NCBI GenBank assembly: GCA_012799265.1 | Contig: JAAZLP010000299.1 | Coordinates: 1 to 7,516 of the forward strand | Source: Phyllobacteriaceae bacterium | GTDB lineage: Bacteria > Pseudomonadota > Alphaproteobacteria > Rhizobiales > Devosiaceae | Direction of reading: 5' to 3' | DNA length: 7,516 nt | Shown here: positions 5,932 through 7,516 of the stretch, piece after piece | Layout: the number at the start of each line of letters is the position of its first letter | Numbering within the stretch: the stretch's first letter is position 1 | The notes under the pieces: model-generated | Databases searched by the model: none | Told to the model about the DNA's origin: nothing | The model's input: only the letters and a program-made list of their open reading frames with translations | Translations under genes and position numbers: made by a program

Positions 5932-6195
5932 GCCAGCGACGGTATCGACATCATTGCCGGCGATAGCCTGCTGGCGCTGGTCAATCATCTCACCGGCCAT
6001 CAATTGCAGGCGCGACCCGTGCCGGGCCGCCGGACTATTTCTCCCGGCGATCTGCCCGATCTGGCCGACGTCCGAGGGCAGGCAGTAGCCCGTCGCGCAT
6101 TGGAAGTTGCTGCCGCCGGGGGGCATAATCTTCTGATGGTTGGCCCGCCAGGCTCGGGAAAATCGATGTTGGCTGCGCGTTTACCCTCTATTCTG

Positions 6196-6210
6196 CCGCT
6201 CACGCCCGCG
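6196..6210 (+). other. comM lesion 3: base loss returning to the original frame
   Basis: The frame carrying Walker A and LPSILP (to 6198) turns into Ser-rich nonsense and stops at TGA 6229-6231. From 6210 the other frame gives Glu-Leu-Leu-Asp-Ile-Ser-Met-Ile-Gln, the expected continuation. Against the usual LPPLxPREL wording about four bases are missing here (net loss of one base in frame). Confidence 0.8.
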
Positions 6211-7025
6211 AGCTCCTCGACATTTCCATGATCCAGTCCATTGCCGGTGAACTGGCGGGCGGCATGTTGTCGGACCGGCGTCCCTTCCGCGCGCCCCATC
6301 ATTCCGCCTCCATGGCCGCGCTTGTCGGTGGCGGACTGCGGGTGCGCCCCGGCGAGGTCAGCCTTGCCCACAATGGCGTCCTTTTCCTCGATGAACTCCC
6401 AGAATTTACCCCGAGCGTTCTCGATAGCCTGCGTCAGCCCCTGGAAAGCGGTGAAATCGTGATCGCACGGGCCAATGCGCGCATTTCCTACCCCAGCCGC
6501 GTTCAGCTGATAGCGGCCATGAACCCCTGCAAATGCGGCATGGCGGGCACGTCCGGCCATACCTGTCGCCGCGGCGCCGCCTGTGCCAGCGAATATCAAT
6601 CGAGAATTTCCGGCCCGTTTCTGGATCGAATCGATATTCGTGTTGATGTGCCGGCCGTATCGGCGGCCGACATGATCGCCGCGCAGACGCGCGCCGAACC
6701 CTCAGCTACAGTCGCTAAGAGGGTCGCGGCAGCGCGTGAGCGTCAGATCGCGCGCTATGCGGACGCCGGCAGTCCTGAAACAACCACCAATGCTGCCGCG
6801 CCATCCTCTTTGATTGAAAAACTCGTGGAGCCGGATCGCGAAAACCAGAGCCTGCTGCTCCAGGCGGCTGATCGCTTCAATCTTTCGGCCCGCGCCTATC
6901 ATCGCGTCCTCAAGGTCGCGCGGACGCTCGCTGATCTGGCGGGTTCGGACAGGGTTTTGCGGCCGCATGTGGCCGAGGCGCTCAGTTACCGGCTCAATTT
7001 CGGTGGCGGTTGACTTTGCGGCTCA

Positions 7026-7043
7026 GCGCTCGTTAACGCGCGC
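7026..7043. promoter_or_regulatory. 18-bp near-perfect palindrome centred on GTTAAC
   Basis: The sequence GCGCTCGTTAACGCGCGC pairs with its own complement at eight of nine positions. It lies between the comM stop and the cold-shock/DUF1294 gene, 37 bp before the latter's start, and could be an operator for it. No matching regulator is encoded in the window; function is unproven. Confidence 0.3.
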
Positions 7044-7066
7044 GCTTTACCCTATGCCCAAAAATC

Positions 7067-7074
7067 GGGAGGGG
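7067..7074 (+). promoter_or_regulatory. Strong ribosome binding site deciding a TTG start
   Basis: GGGAGGGG lies five bases before TTG at 7080. No ATG or GTG is available in that frame before the cold-shock domain begins, and upstream in-frame codons lack any start near a ribosome binding site. Confidence 0.7.
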
Positions 7075-7079
7075 TTGGA

Positions 7080-7516
7080 TTGCTTCGTGGACAGCTGACG
7101 CAGTGGAATGACGATCGTGGCTTTGGTTTCATCGCTGGGGATGACGGCCAACGCTACTTCGTCCACATTTCAGAAATCAGCCGTATCAATACCCGACCGC
7201 GTGAGGGCGATGAGGTCACGTTCAGGGCTGGGAAGGGTAGAGACGGTCGCCCTCAGGCTCAGTCGGTACATATAGCTGGTGCCAATCCGCGTGCGACGCG
7301 AGAAATACTGCAGCGGGGCGCCGCACCGAAATCGACCGGGCTCGATTGGCGGCTCCCGGTAGCGCTGGGGCTTGCCGCTTTGCTGGCAGCAGGTTTTCTT
7401 CTGGGCGGCATTTCCTGGGAGTTACCAGCCATATATGCGGTAATGGGGCTCGTTTCGCTCTTGAACTACCGGCTCGACAAGCATTTTGCCGAAACCGGCC
7501 AATGGCGGACCAGCGA
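7080..7516 (+). CDS. Cold-shock-domain / DUF1294 membrane protein (3' end outside window)
   Basis: The 145 visible codons join an N-terminal cold-shock (OB-fold, RNA/ssDNA-binding) domain to a C-terminal DUF1294 membrane domain, a known bacterial fusion of unknown function. The cold-shock part (about 1-67) has the RNP1-type motif RGFGFI at 13-18 and the RNP2-type motif YFVHIS at 26-31, followed by REGDEVTF and AQSV. A basic linker (70-91) leads to a hydrophobic segment (92-111) and a second one (115-130). It then runs into the DUF1294 signature: a Tyr before D133-K134, then GQWR (140-143), with Glu most likely next at the window edge. The family usually adds one more membrane helix after this, which would lie beyond the window. 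The start is TTG with a strong ribosome binding site. It lies 66 bp after comM on the same strand. The domain call is firm; the molecular role is not known. Confidence 0.85.
   Translation, partial: MLRGQLTQWNDDRGFGFIAGDDGQRYFVHISEISRINTRPREGDEVTFRAGKGRDGRPQAQSVHIAGANPRATREILQRGAAPKSTGLDWRLPVALGLAALLAAGFLLGGISWELPAIYAVMGLVSLLNYRLDKHFAETGQWRTS

Larger units (their letters stand above)
5490..7013 (+). pseudogene. comM: Broken comM (YifB, Mg-chelatase-like AAA+ ATPase) with three lesions
   Basis: Intact ComM is a hexameric AAA+ helicase that drives branch migration when single-stranded donor DNA is integrated; many bacteria carry it. Read across the lesions, the gene gives about 506 residues, the normal family length. 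The N-terminal ChlI-like domain is intact to residue 133 (MVGRVTTVSFQGIEAVPVDV, GLPDKAVREASERVRAAL, NLAPADLPKEGSH, GELGLDG). A surplus base at 5889-5891 then shifts the frame; the family pattern GIICPKESGGEAA continues in the new frame and meets a TGA at 5929-5931 where Trp is expected. That frame continues through the Walker A motif GPPGSGKS (6142-6165) to LPSILP, then a base loss near 6196-6210 returns it to the first frame for SMIQSIAGELAGG, Walker B LFLDE (6381-6395), AAMNPCKCG, the arginine-rich C-terminal part and a natural TGA. Cys replaces the usual aromatic in GSHxDLP. A functional full-length protein is not encoded as written; decay or sequencing error are the alternatives. Confidence 0.88.

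Noticed and set aside
5889..6210. Programmed frameshifting or stop readthrough to rescue comM
   Set aside because: It would need two opposite shifts plus a TGA readthrough in one message. No slippery heptamer is evident at 5889 or at 6196-6210, and comM is not known to use recoding.
5686..6599. Long minus-strand open frames opposite comM (5686-6126 and 6000-6599)
   Set aside because: Antisense of conserved comM sequence with no domain of their own.
1..7516. CRISPR array, tRNA, insertion sequence or prophage genes
   Set aside because: No regularly spaced repeats, no cloverleaf, no transposase or phage motifs and no terminal inverted repeats were seen; the GH25 gene is a lipoprotein in an envelope cluster, without holin or tail genes.

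Overview
The window looks like chromosomal DNA from an alphaproteobacterium, most likely of the order Hyphomicrobiales (Rhizobiales) and possibly Devosia-like. This is inferred from the GC-rich codon use, the GTG and TTG starts, the protein flavour (QmcA/NfeD pair, BBP2-like outer-membrane barrel, ComM of the alphaproteobacterial type) and GTTAAC/TTAA motifs between genes. No database search was possible, so the genus is a guess. No mobile element, phage gene, tRNA, rRNA or CRISPR array was seen, and no classical terminator (GC stem followed by a T-run).

Layout. (1) Positions 1-1537 carry two nucleotide-sugar genes diverging from a 101-bp gap: galE (UDP-glucose 4-epimerase, minus strand, 3' end cut off by the window edge) and galU (UTP-glucose-1-phosphate uridylyltransferase, plus strand). 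GalU makes UDP-glucose and GalE converts it to UDP-galactose, so together they supply exopolysaccharide and LPS synthesis. (2) Positions 1534-5319 are a minus-strand block of envelope genes, transcribed in the order GH25 muramidase lipoprotein, qmcA (SPFH/band 7 membrane protein), nfeD, outer-membrane beta-barrel protein. qmcA and nfeD are 10 bp apart and clearly belong together. The barrel gene ends tail-to-tail with galU, and the two stop codons share one CTAG. (3) Positions 5490-7013 hold a comM (YifB, Mg-chelatase-like AAA+ ATPase) gene on the plus strand, broken by a frameshift, an in-frame TGA and a second frameshift. (4) From 7080 to the window end lies a cold-shock-domain/DUF1294 membrane protein on the plus strand, starting at TTG and cut off by the window edge.

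The genes are mostly ordinary housekeeping and envelope genes. The points most worth a second look are the triple-lesion comM, a perfect 10-bp inverted repeat whose 3' arm would cover the qmcA ribosome binding site, a GC-rich hairpin just before the barrel gene's ribosome binding site, and the shared CTAG stop. I found no convincing previously undescribed multi-gene system.
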